Origin: Ferrovaceae bacterium
Lineage (GTDB): Bacteria > Pseudomonadota > Gammaproteobacteria > Burkholderiales > Ferrovaceae
NCBI GenBank assembly: GCA_027449685.1
Contig: DAIDLC010000005.1
Coordinates: 62,001 to 126,000 of the forward strand
Length of the DNA stretch: 64,000 bases
Reading direction: 5' to 3'
Shown here piece by piece: positions 1 to 7,778 of this stretch. The position numbers were made by a program, and so were the translations under genes. The stretch's first letter is position 1. The number at the start of each line of letters is the position of its first letter. The notes beneath the pieces were generated by a model that was not told the origin of the DNA, did not search any database, and was given only the letters and a program-made list of their open reading frames with translations.

Positions 1-971
1 CGTAATTGATGACGTGGGAAATACCCGGCACATCGATGCCACGAGCCGCCACATCGGTAGCCACCAGCACGCGCAGGTTGCCGCGTCGCAAACCATCCAG
101 CGTGCGATTGCGTGCCCCCTGATGCATATCGCCATGCAAGGCGGCGGCCGCATGTCCCATACCGCTCAGATCGCTGGCCAGCACATCCGCATCGCGCTTG
201 GTGGCGGTAAAGACGATGACCTGATTGAGATCCTGATCGTTGAGCAAATGCGCCAGCAGGCGGTTTTTATGCGCCAAATTGTCCACGTAATGCAGGCGCT
301 GCTCGATATTTTCGTGGGAGCTTTTCAGACTGGTGGCTTCGATACGCACGGGTTCGCGCAGCAAGGATTCGGATAAGCGCATGATTTCCTTGTCGAAGGT
401 GGCCGAGAACAAAAGCGTTTGACGGGTATTGGGAGTGGCCGCAGCAATGCGCCGCACAGCGTCGATAAAGCCCATATCCAACATGCGGTCGGCTTCATCC
501 AGCACCAGCATCTCCACCTTGGACAAGTCCACGCGGCCATGTTCCATCTGGTCGATCAGACGTCCCGGCGTGGCCACCAGAATTTCAAAGGGTTTTGCCA
601 ACATGCGGTTTTGTACCGGATAGGGCATGCCCCCCAGGATCGACACAATCCGAATCTGCTTGAGATTGCGGCCGTAATTTTTGGCGGCATTGGTAATTTG
701 CGTGGCCAGTTCACGGGTGGGAGAGAGAATCAACAATCGCGGGCCACGACTGCTACTGGGCTGAGTGGCCAAGCGATGTAAGGCTGGCAGCATGAAAGCA
801 GCAGTTTTGCCGGATCCGGTACGCGAAGTCACCAGCAGATCAGCGCCTTGCAGCAAGGCGGGGATGACCTGAGCCTGGACGGGGGTTGGTTCGGTGTAGC
901 CGGAATCAGTCACTGCGGCCACCAGACGAGGATCGAGATTTAATTGGTCAAAACGAAGAGGTTCGGTCATT
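1..971 (-). CDS. DEAD-box ATP-dependent RNA helicase (3' end outside window)
   Basis: Reading the minus strand from the ATG at 971 gives an open frame to the window edge, so the C-terminal end is missing. The product should unwind RNA duplexes using ATP in the cytoplasm, in ribosome assembly, RNA decay or cold adaptation. The canonical motifs are seen in order: Q motif (YTEPTPVQAQ), Walker A (SRTGSGKTAA), PTRELA, TPGR, DEAD (VLDEADRMLD), SAT (FSATFD), and in the second RecA domain ATDVAARGID. An AGGAA ribosome site lies about 10 bases upstream of the ATG. The RhlE-type subfamily is plausible, but the C-terminal extension that would decide this is not in the window, so no symbol is given. Confidence 0.93.
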
Positions 972-1298
972 TGAATAATGAGTTCCTAAAATTCACGAGC
1001 AACGAATGCCCATGGCGTTGCCCGATCAATCCCAGGAGGATTTGAGGGTACGCTGCATCAAAAATAGCGGGGGAAAACCGCCGGTATAATGTCACCAACC
1101 GGCTAACTGAAGCGTCGACTAGCGTCGAGCAAGAGAGGTCAGGGACAGCAAAAGCGGTGCGTGCTGCACCGCAATACCTCCACTATACGCGAAAACAGCG
1201 GATCCAGGGAGTTTTTTTGTGCAGCAAGCAATATCTTTTCAGGATTGCAGATGAACCTTAGGGTATTGCGGATGAACCTTAGGGGCGAGTCAGCCACC
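972..1298. other. Intergenic region between icd and the helicase gene
   Basis: No gene is supported in these 327 bases. They hold a two-copy tandem repeat directly downstream of the icd stop (listed separately) and a TATAAT-like hexamer on the plus strand at 1085-1090 without a recognisable -35 or a downstream gene. An imperfect GCCGGT/ACCGGC inverted repeat (1080-1085 and 1098-1103) surrounds that hexamer. The helicase promoter must lie here but I could not pick it out convincingly. Confidence 0.5.
1244..1284. repeat. Two-copy 21-bp tandem repeat downstream of icd
   Basis: Two 20-base units, at 1244-1263 and 1265-1284, are separated by one base and differ at a single position (ATTGCAGATGAA versus ATTGCGGATGAA). 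They lie 15 bases beyond the icd stop codon. No hairpin with a T-run is formed, so this is not an obvious terminator; it may be a chance tandem duplication or a protein site. Confidence 0.7.
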
Positions 1299-2348
1299 TC
1301 AGGCACGCAAGGCCGCAACCCGTTTGAGCAGCGCCGTCGTGATGTCCTGTGTGGTGGCATGGCCTTTCAAGTCACGGGTGCGCACCCCATCGGTGATCAG
1401 GACTTCATGAATGGCCTGGCGCAGACATTGCCCCTTGGCTTGATGATCCACATGATCCAGCATCATGGCTGCTGCAGACAGCAAGGCGATGGGATTGGCG
1501 ATTCCACGCCCGGCGATGTCTGGTGCCGAGCCATGAACCGCTTCGAAAATGGCCGCATGCTCCCCTATGTTGGCCCCCGGAGCCAAGCCCAGCCCCCCCA
1601 CCAAGCCGGAAATTTCGTCCGACAAAATATCACCAAACAGGTTGGTGGTCAGGATGACGTCAAATTGCGTGGGATCCAGGACCAGCTGCATGGCACAGGC
1701 ATCCACGATCCGTTCATCCACCTGCACCCGCCCCGCATAATCCTTGCCCACTTCCAGTGCGGTTTCCAGAAAAATACCCGTCAAGGCCTTGAGAATATTG
1801 GCCTTGTGCACAATGGTGATTTTTTTTCTACCATGCTTGACGGCGTACTCGAAGGCATAACGCGCAATGCGACGGCTGCCCGCACGGGTGTTGATGCCGG
1901 AGGAAATAGCCGCGCCGTGGGGGTCATTGTCGATGGGGATGTAATGTTCGAACCCCACATACAAGCCCTCCAGATTTTCTCGAATCAACACGATATCCAC
2001 ATCTTCATAGCGCCCGCCGGGAATCAGTGTTTGCGCCGGGCGTACATTGGCATAGAGTTTGAATTCTTCCCGCAGGCGCACGTTGATGGAACGAAATCCA
2101 CCGCCCACGGGGGTGGTTAGTGGTCCCTTGAGTGCCAAACCATTGCGACGAATGCTTTGCAGTGTGGGATCTGGCAGAGGATCGAGAGATTCCTGAACCG
2201 CGGCCATGCCGGCTTGCTGGATATCCCAGACAAAGGGTGCATCCACCGCCTCCAGGATCTGGACCACCGACGCAACGATTTCGGGCCCGATGCCGTCACC
2301 TGGAATCAACGTAGCGGGAATGGAATGGGAAGAATAGGAGCCAACCAT
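1299..2348 (-). CDS. icd: NAD-dependent isocitrate dehydrogenase (IDH/IMDH family)
   Basis: A 349-residue member of the isocitrate/isopropylmalate dehydrogenase family. It should decarboxylate isocitrate to 2-oxoglutarate in the TCA cycle in the cytoplasm. The nucleotide-binding start TLIPGDGIGPEIV and the C-terminal signature (NLFGDILSDEISGLVGG, then FEAVHGSAPDIAG) are present. The size of about 350 residues fits the short NAD-type enzymes rather than the roughly 415-residue NADP E. coli enzyme. The ATG at 2348 is chosen because AGAGGT lies six bases upstream; the frame stays open to a codon at 2396, but that extension is not family-like. A related family member such as 3-isopropylmalate or homoisocitrate dehydrogenase is the alternative. 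The gene is monocistronic and divergent from the lipoprotein gene. Confidence 0.85.
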   Translation of the reverse strand: MVGSYSSHSIPATLIPGDGIGPEIVASVVQILEAVDAPFVWDIQQAGMAAVQESLDPLPDPTLQSIRRNGLALKGPLTTPVGGGFRSINVRLREEFKLYANVRPAQTLIPGGRYEDVDIVLIRENLEGLYVGFEHYIPIDNDPHGAAISSGINTRAGSRRIARYAFEYAVKHGRKKITIVHKANILKALTGIFLETALEVGKDYAGRVQVDERIVDACAMQLVLDPTQFDVILTTNLFGDILSDEISGLVGGLGLAPGANIGEHAAIFEAVHGSAPDIAGRGIANPIALLSAAAMMLDHVDHQAKGQCLRQAIHEVLITDGVRTRDLKGHATTQDITTALLKRVAALRA

Positions 2349-2721
2349 GAGCGTACCTCTATGAACCATCAATGAAATGCCATCCTGCGCATGCAAGGAA
2401 AGCGCTCAAACCTGAAAACCCTCACGTTCGATGTTCCCGATGCACACCCGGGAAGGATACGCTTCCGGGGCCGGATGCGCCAGCATTATCTTATTTTATA
2501 TTTTATATCTTATAGCTTTTCTTGACAAACATTACAGGTCTTTCGAAGGCCTCAGATTCCTCTTGGGATCGTCACAAACACGCCAGACTGATTGCCGGAA
2601 AACGGGAAAGATGCAGCAATGTCAGGGTTCAGGCAAAATACGCCCTTGGATGTTGCATCGATCCATGGCTTGGTGCCGGCAGAGCATTCTTCCGGAGCCC
2701 CTTATTTCAGGAATCGACAGA
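2349..2721. other. Divergent intergenic region, AT-rich core
   Basis: This non-coding stretch of 373 bases between icd (leftward) and the lipoprotein gene (rightward) contains an unusually AT-rich block at about 2485-2530, in contrast to its surroundings. The block carries the candidate icd promoter. A TTGACA at 2522-2527 on the plus strand has no good -10 partner, so the lipoprotein promoter is not assigned. Confidence 0.5.
2500..2528 (-). promoter_or_regulatory. Candidate icd promoter
   Basis: On the minus strand TTGTCA (2528-2523), a 17-base spacer and TAAAAT (2505-2500) each match the sigma-70 consensus at five of six positions. It would give a leader of about 145 bases before icd. Confidence 0.45.
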
Positions 2722-4254
2722 TTGAAGTCTCTACCCTTTTCATGCTTGGCCGCCATCACTGCGGCGCTGATGCTTGCGGGCTGTGGCAGTAGTGTTTCCA
2801 CCCCCACCAATTTCACTCCGGTACTGAAGGCCGTCACGCCGGGCGATACGCAGGTCACCCTAACCTGGGACAACACGCCCGGCATGAGCTACTGGGTCTG
2901 GTGGCTACAGTCCACGCTCCCGGTCAGCATTGGCGCCACGGGCAACTCCGTGGGGGCCAACGTGATGGCCCTGAGCCCCTATGTCATTGCCAGCCTCAAC
3001 AATGGCTTACCCTATAGTTTTGCCATCAACGCCCATGCCGGGGGCACCAATTCCCCCGGTGGCCCCCAATCCAACCCACTCCTGGCCACCCCACGCCTGG
3101 CTGGCAGCACCTGGGTGCCTTGTACCAGCAGCGGCAGCGCCTGCCCCAGCGCCGCACCCACCCTGTATGGCATCACCTATGGGGCCAACGCGGGTTTTTA
3201 CGCCAATGACAATGGGGCGGTGCGCAATTATCTGGCCGTAGGCACCGGGGGGACGATGTTCATCAGTCCTGATGGCCAAAACTGGAATGCCCTGCCCCAG
3301 CAGTCCGCCTGTACACCCAGCGGTGGAGGTGCCTTGCGTGCGGCTGGTTTTGCCTGGGGAACCTATATTGCCGCAGGGGATAACGGCACCCTCTGCTACA
3401 GCGGCCTGACCCCTTCCAATCCCTATGCCATCGCCTTAGACTTTACCACCGCTCCCTTGACGGCTAATTGGTATACGGCCACTACCATTCCCCCCGGCAT
3501 TGGCTCACCTAATTTCTACGCCATCGGCAATAATCAGTACAGCCCCATCGTCACCACCAATTGGGCCTCTGCGGCCGGGTCGCAAGTTGTGGTGGGGTCC
3601 AACGGCACGATTTTGTGGAGTGGGGATGGACAAAACTGGTACCTGCCAGTGGGCGATTCGCTACCCGCACGCGATTTATACGGACTGTCCTACAATTTCT
3701 GCGGCATTCCCACCTGGTCCTGGGTCGTCGTAGGGGCCAATGGCACCATTGCAGCCACCACGGACCCCACCGGTTCCAGCGCCTGGACCACCGCCGGGAT
3801 CAAAGTGCCCAGCACGGTCACCCAGTCTTTGCGGGGCATCGCCTGCACATCCAATTCCACCCCAGCCACCTTGCCCTACAGTCAGGGGTTATTCACGGTC
3901 ATCCCCCTGTGGGTAGCCGCAGGCGATCAAGGCGTGCTGTTGACCAGTATCGATGGCGTGAACTGGTCTACACCCAGCAATTTCAAGATCGACGGTGTGG
4001 CCGTCACTGCTTTTCCAACAAGCATTCGGCGCGTCATCTTTGGCACGCAGTTTGTAGCCCTCGGAGATTCCGGTGCGGTGTACACCAGCGTGGATGGGGC
4101 CAACTGGATCAGTCAAAATTCCAACGCGGGAGGCAATACCCTCTATGACGTGGCCCAACCCATGTCCACTACCATGCCCAACGGTTTTTTGGGGTATGTA
4201 CCGTTTCGCTACGTTGCTGTTGGTGCAGGCGGGATGACCACCTACGCCCAGTAG
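2722..4254 (+). CDS. Predicted lipoprotein: fibronectin-III-like domain plus seven propeller-type repeats
   Basis: The 510-residue product starts at a TTG preceded by AGGA nine bases upstream. That start gives an ideal lipoprotein signal (KSLPF, hydrophobic stretch, lipobox LAGC with Cys at about residue 19), whereas the longer open frame upstream is not signal-like. Residues roughly 30-125 resemble a fibronectin type III fold (PGDTQVTLTW, then YSFAINAHAGG). The rest holds seven repeats of a (V/A)AxGxxGxxxxSxDGxNW type, for example FISPDGQNW, LWSGDGQNW, LLTSIDGVNW and VYTSVDGANW. This pattern suggests a seven-bladed beta-propeller of the BNR/Ycf48-like kind. Asp after Ser at position +2 or next to Cys is absent (Cys-Gly-Ser-Ser), so outer-membrane sorting is plausible. 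No enzymatic motif is seen and the role is unknown. Confidence 0.75.
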   Translation: MKSLPFSCLAAITAALMLAGCGSSVSTPTNFTPVLKAVTPGDTQVTLTWDNTPGMSYWVWWLQSTLPVSIGATGNSVGANVMALSPYVIASLNNGLPYSFAINAHAGGTNSPGGPQSNPLLATPRLAGSTWVPCTSSGSACPSAAPTLYGITYGANAGFYANDNGAVRNYLAVGTGGTMFISPDGQNWNALPQQSACTPSGGGALRAAGFAWGTYIAAGDNGTLCYSGLTPSNPYAIALDFTTAPLTANWYTATTIPPGIGSPNFYAIGNNQYSPIVTTNWASAAGSQVVVGSNGTILWSGDGQNWYLPVGDSLPARDLYGLSYNFCGIPTWSWVVVGANGTIAATTDPTGSSAWTTAGIKVPSTVTQSLRGIACTSNSTPATLPYSQGLFTVIPLWVAAGDQGVLLTSIDGVNWSTPSNFKIDGVAVTAFPTSIRRVIFGTQFVALGDSGAVYTSVDGANWISQNSNAGGNTLYDVAQPMSTTMPNGFLGYVPFRYVAVGAGGMTTYAQ

Positions 4255-4272
4255 ACCAGGACGAGGTTGCTC

Positions 4273-5955
4273 GTGAAAACGCAGGCAGCGTGGTTGAAGG
4301 GTGCGTGGCTGCTGGCTCTGCTGTTTTCCTTGTATACCACCTTTGGCTTGCCCCTGTTTGACGAAGATGAGGGCGAGTACGCTGAAGTGGCTGTGGAAAT
4401 GGCCCATAGTGGCGACTACATCACCCCCACGCTCAACGGTCAGGCTTTTTACGAAAAACCGATTCTGGCCTTTTGGCTACAAGCCCCACTGGTGCATGTT
4501 CTGGGCGTTCATGCCGGGGTGTTGCGACTGCCTTCGCTGTTGGCCTGCATACTCTGGTCCTGGCTTTTAAGGCGCTTTGCCCGACAACAGGAAGGCTGGG
4601 ATGACACCACGGGCTGGCTGGCTGCCTTCTTCTGTCTCTCTGCTCTGGGCGTCGTGGTTTCGGCCGAAGCGGCTGCCATGGAAGGGGTGCTGAGCCTGCT
4701 CGTCTGCGCCGCTTGTTTTGACATTTATCGCTTTTGGGTCTCGGGGTCCCCTTGGGCACGACGCCGCGTGTATGTGTGGATGGCCTTGGGTTTTCTGGCC
4801 AAGGGCCCGATCGCTGTGGTGATCCCTCTGCTGGTAAGCCTGATCTTTTTTACAAGCCAAGGGGCTTTCAAGCAATGGTTGCGCTCCCTGATCGACCCCC
4901 TGGGCTGGTTGTTGTTTGCCAGCGTAGCCCTTCCCTGGTATCTGCTCCAGTACCACCTGATGGGTCAAGCGTTTATCGACTATTTCCTGTTTCGGGAAAA
5001 TCTGGGGCGCTTGACCGGAACCTTGCAAGGGCATGGCGGAAGTTACGCATATTACCTGCCGGTGTTGCTGCTCATCGTGCTGCCTCATACCACCTTGATG
5101 CTGCGCGCTGGCTGGACTAGCCTGCGCCAACGTAGCACGCCGCTCACCCGGTTTTTGTGGATCTGGTTGGCCGTGGTCTTTGGTGTCTTCACCCTGGCCA
5201 GTACCAAGTTGCCCCATTATCTGCTCATTGGCCTAACGCCGGTCTTTCTGCTCATGGCGCGCCACCGGACGGCACTCTGCCCACAGTCTGTAGCGCAGAA
5301 CCCCTTGGCGGAACGTACCGGGCAGGCGCTCAACCCCCCACAAGCGCTTCCAGGAGGCAAACCACAAGCCGGCGCACTGGCCTTGGCACTGACGCTGCTA
5401 CCCTGGCTACTGATGGTCGCCATGACCTTATCCCTGCCGGCCTGGGTGGCTCATCAGGCTGTGCAGGTTAGCAATCCGTATCTGCAGGAGTTGCTCCAAC
5501 GGGGCCCCGAAGTCTTTGGTCCGGCCTACTGGGGCCGTGCTTTTCTTGTCATCGGATCGAGTCTGGTCCTGATGCTGCTCCTGCGGCGCCAGGTCCCCAC
5601 GGCCCCGTGCTGGCACTGGCTGGTATTGGCAGGATTGGCTTCCAATGCCCTGGTGAGTATCTGTTGGCTGCCAGCCGCTGCCGCCCTCCAGCAGCAGCCC
5701 GTGCTGGAAGCTGCGCGCCTGGCCCGCTCCCTCCCTCTGGATACCCCCTTGGTGGCCGATAACCGCATGCCCAGCTTTGCCGTTTACAGCGGACGCCCCA
5801 CGCAAAACCGCCCCCCTCGAGCAGGAGATGTGCTGTTTTTGAAAGCTGACCGAGAAGCCCGCCTACCCCCTCACGACACCTTGTATGCCAAAGGAGGGTT
5901 GCGGTTGGTGCGCATCCGCCCCCTAACACCACCCACTTCAGAACTTGCGCACTGA
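4273..5955 (+). CDS. ArnT/PMT-like membrane glycosyltransferase
   Basis: A 560-residue polytopic membrane protein of the GT-C type (ArnT / PMT_2 family), which transfers a sugar from a polyprenyl-phosphate carrier to lipid A or another envelope acceptor on the periplasmic side. After the first membrane segment comes the family's acidic loop motif DEDEGEYAE, then AFYEKPILAFWLQAP as in ArnT-like proteins, followed by about ten further hydrophobic segments and a hydrophilic C-terminal part. The GTG at 4273 is preferred over the TTG at 4267 because the AGGACGAGG ribosome site is six bases upstream of it. The acceptor cannot be told from sequence. The gene begins 18 bases after the lipoprotein stop and is followed by a PAP2 phosphatase gene. 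Confidence 0.8.
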   Translation: MKTQAAWLKGAWLLALLFSLYTTFGLPLFDEDEGEYAEVAVEMAHSGDYITPTLNGQAFYEKPILAFWLQAPLVHVLGVHAGVLRLPSLLACILWSWLLRRFARQQEGWDDTTGWLAAFFCLSALGVVVSAEAAAMEGVLSLLVCAACFDIYRFWVSGSPWARRRVYVWMALGFLAKGPIAVVIPLLVSLIFFTSQGAFKQWLRSLIDPLGWLLFASVALPWYLLQYHLMGQAFIDYFLFRENLGRLTGTLQGHGGSYAYYLPVLLLIVLPHTTLMLRAGWTSLRQRSTPLTRFLWIWLAVVFGVFTLASTKLPHYLLIGLTPVFLLMARHRTALCPQSVAQNPLAERTGQALNPPQALPGGKPQAGALALALTLLPWLLMVAMTLSLPAWVAHQAVQVSNPYLQELLQRGPEVFGPAYWGRAFLVIGSSLVLMLLLRRQVPTAPCWHWLVLAGLASNALVSICWLPAAAALQQQPVLEAARLARSLPLDTPLVADNRMPSFAVYSGRPTQNRPPRAGDVLFLKADREARLPPHDTLYAKGGLRLVRIRPLTPPTSELAH

Positions 5956-6082
5956 ATCGTGGCCGGGAAGGATGCCCCAGGCCAAAGGAAAAATCTTTCG
6001 GGTTCCACGCCATAGACCCCCTGCCGCCCCGTGCGTTACCATAGGCACCTGTTGATTGGCCCAGTAGGCCTGTTGGATTTCT

Positions 6083-6880
6083 GTGACATTTTTCTCGCCA
6101 CGCTCACCTTCTTACCCCCCCTCCACGCCCGCCAGGTTCCTGACCCTGAATCTACTACCTTGGGTGTTTCTGCTTCTGGCCCTGATCTTGTGGCTGGGCG
6201 GATGGAACCAGCCTGTGTTTTTGTGGCTGCATACCCATCAACTGCAGTGGGGTACTTTTCTGTGGGCCAATCTCACCATGCTGGGAGATTCGGCGCTCAC
6301 ACCGCTGGTCTTGGTCCTATACATCCGCAAGCGCCCCGACCTGCTCTGGGCCGCAGTCCTCGGGGGTATTCTGACCTGGATGCTCACCCACAGTCTCAAG
6401 CCCTGGATTGACGAAGCACGCCCTCCTGCCGTACTGGCCATCGAAGTCATTGGACGCCGTTTGCTGCATAGCTCCTTTCCCTCCGGCCATAGCGCCAGTA
6501 TTTTTGCCATGACTGCCCTGCTGATTCATGGCCTGCCCGTAACCCACAAGTCTGCACGCTGGGCCCTGGTGGCGCTGGCTTGCCTGGTGGGTCTGTCCCG
6601 GATTGGCGTTGGCGTCCATTGGCCCGTGGATGTGCTGGCTGGTGCCGCCATGGGGTGGCTTTGCGCACGGGCCGGACTTTGGCTGTCCCACACCTGGGTG
6701 TGGGGTCAACGGGGCTGGGGCCGGGCGCTGCCCTTGGGAATTTTGCTCCTGTTGGCGCTGTATGATCTCTTCTGGAACAAAACCGGCTTCGACAACGTCT
6801 GGCCAACCCAGTACGGTTTAACGCTGCTGGCATTGGCACGCGCGGCCTATGAAATCTGGTTCCTCCGTTCAAAGCACTGA
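6083..6880 (+). CDS. PAP2-family membrane phosphatase
   Basis: A 265-residue PAP2 (type 2 phosphatidic acid phosphatase) protein with about six membrane segments. All three catalytic boxes are visible: KPWIDEARPP (K-x6-RP), SFPSGHSAS, and SRIGVGVHWPVDVLAG with the catalytic His and its partner Asp. The family removes or transfers phosphate on undecaprenyl pyrophosphate, phosphatidylglycerol phosphate or lipid A (LpxE/LpxT-like). Next to an ArnT-like transferase and a PmrA-like regulator, a lipid A or undecaprenyl phosphate substrate is a fair inference, not a proof. The GTG start is weakly supported, with no clear ribosome site. Confidence 0.82.
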   Translation: MTFFSPRSPSYPPSTPARFLTLNLLPWVFLLLALILWLGGWNQPVFLWLHTHQLQWGTFLWANLTMLGDSALTPLVLVLYIRKRPDLLWAAVLGGILTWMLTHSLKPWIDEARPPAVLAIEVIGRRLLHSSFPSGHSASIFAMTALLIHGLPVTHKSARWALVALACLVGLSRIGVGVHWPVDVLAGAAMGWLCARAGLWLSHTWVWGQRGWGRALPLGILLLLALYDLFWNKTGFDNVWPTQYGLTLLALARAAYEIWFLRSKH

Positions 6881-6916
6881 CGCCTTCCCCAAGAAGTGCT
6901 GAAAGAATCCGGCTTC

Positions 6917-6949
6917 CTTAAGAATCAGTTAAGGTTACTTTGATTTAAT
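6917..6949 (+). promoter_or_regulatory. PmrA/QseB-box-like direct repeat with -10 element
   Basis: CTTAAG (6917-6922), five bases, GTTAAG (6928-6933) closely matches the PmrA recognition pattern YTTAAK-N5-YTTAAK with one mismatch at the first base of the second half. A TTTAAT -10-like hexamer follows at 6944-6949, which would place the box over the -35 region as in PmrA-activated promoters. The regulator encoded 180 bases downstream is of this family, suggesting autoregulation. Confidence 0.5.
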
Positions 6950-7000
6950 AGCTCCTGACGCAACACATTACCCCCTAATGTTTGTGTTTCTCCCTTTTTC

Positions 7001-7028
7001 AAGTGGCCCTCCCCGGCCACTTTTTTTT
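7001..7028 (+). terminator. Strong rho-independent terminator between PAP2 gene and response-regulator gene
   Basis: AAGTGGCC (7001-7008), a six-base loop, GGCCACTT (7015-7022) and further Ts to 7028 form a perfect 8-bp stem followed by a T-run. It lies downstream of the PmrA-box-like promoter and upstream of the regulator gene, so it ends either the PAP2 transcript or a short leader RNA. Confidence 0.85.
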
Positions 7029-7048
7029 GGTCAATGGTTTCGTCTCAC

Positions 7049-7077
7049 TTGGCTGAACCTTAAATGCGCGCTAGACT
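7049..7077 (+). promoter_or_regulatory. Candidate promoter of the two-component operon
   Basis: TTGGCT (7049-7054), 17 bases, TAGACT (7072-7077); each hexamer matches consensus at four of six positions. The spacer includes CCTTAA, a possible further regulator half-site. It lies after the terminator, 38 bases before the regulator ATG. Confidence 0.35.
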
Positions 7078-7115
7078 CGGCGGATGATGTGGATCAAACC
7101 GGGCACCCTAAAATC

Positions 7116-7778
7116 ATGAGGCTCCTCTTGGTGGAGGACGACACCCTGCTGGGGAACGGTATTCGCGCCGGTTTAAAGCAAGCGGGCTATGCCGTGGACT
7201 GGGTTCAGGACGGACAGTCTGCCAAGCTGTCCCTGGAAACCGGAGATTACGCCCTGGTGGTGCTGGATTTGGCGCTACCCAAGGTATCCGGCATGGATAT
7301 CCTGAAATGGCTGCGCGTGCGCGGTAATCGGGTAAGCGTGCTGGTGCTCACCGCACGGGACACCGTGATGGATCGGGTAAGCGGGCTGGATGCCGGGGCC
7401 GATGACTATCTGATCAAACCCTTCGATCTGGATGAACTCATTGCCCGTCTGCGCGCCTTGTCCCGGCGCGCTGGTGGACAGGCGTCACCCCTTCTGCAAC
7501 ACGGCGATCTGGTACTGGACCCGGCAGCCCGGCAGGTCCATCTGGCAGGGCAGGCCGTGGAGCTGTCGGCACGCGAATTCGCCCTGTTGCACGAACTGCT
7601 GCTGCATGCCGGACGGGTTCAGTCCCGGGAGCAACTGGAAGAGCGCCTCTATGGCTGGGGCGAAGAGGTGGAAAGCAATTCGGTAGAAGTCCATGTCCAT
7701 CATCTGCGCAAGAAACTGGGCGCGCAACTGATCCGCACCCTGCGAGGTGTGGGCTATGTCATCGACAAACAGCCGTGA
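7116..7778 (+). CDS. OmpR-family response regulator, QseB/PmrA-like
   Basis: This 220-residue regulator has a receiver domain (acidic pair VEDD near residues 7-9, phospho-acceptor Asp51 in VVLDLALP, Thr79 region LTARD, Lys101 in KPFDLDEL) and a C-terminal winged-helix DNA-binding domain ending in SNSVEVHVHHLRKKLG, a run typical of QseB/PmrA regulators. It should bind DNA when phosphorylated by the kinase encoded next, whose start overlaps its stop (GTGA). The ATG at 7116 is chosen because homology begins exactly there (MRLLLVEDD); the open frame upstream passes through the terminator and is not coding. The direct repeat at 6917-6933 is the likely operator. Confidence 0.9.
   Translation: MRLLLVEDDTLLGNGIRAGLKQAGYAVDWVQDGQSAKLSLETGDYALVVLDLALPKVSGMDILKWLRVRGNRVSVLVLTARDTVMDRVSGLDAGADDYLIKPFDLDELIARLRALSRRAGGQASPLLQHGDLVLDPAARQVHLAGQAVELSAREFALLHELLLHAGRVQSREQLEERLYGWGEEVESNSVEVHVHHLRKKLGAQLIRTLRGVGYVIDKQP

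Noticed and set aside
1085-1090. TATAAT on the plus strand near the helicase gene
   Set aside because: No -35, no downstream gene on that strand; possible small RNA but nothing else supports it.
2431-2721. N-terminal extension of the lipoprotein frame
   Set aside because: It would bury the lipoprotein signal about 97 residues inside the protein; the TTG at 2722 has a ribosome site and a correct signal.
6978-7115. In-frame upstream extension of the response regulator
   Set aside because: It would run through the terminator stem and T-run, and family similarity begins exactly at the ATG at 7116.
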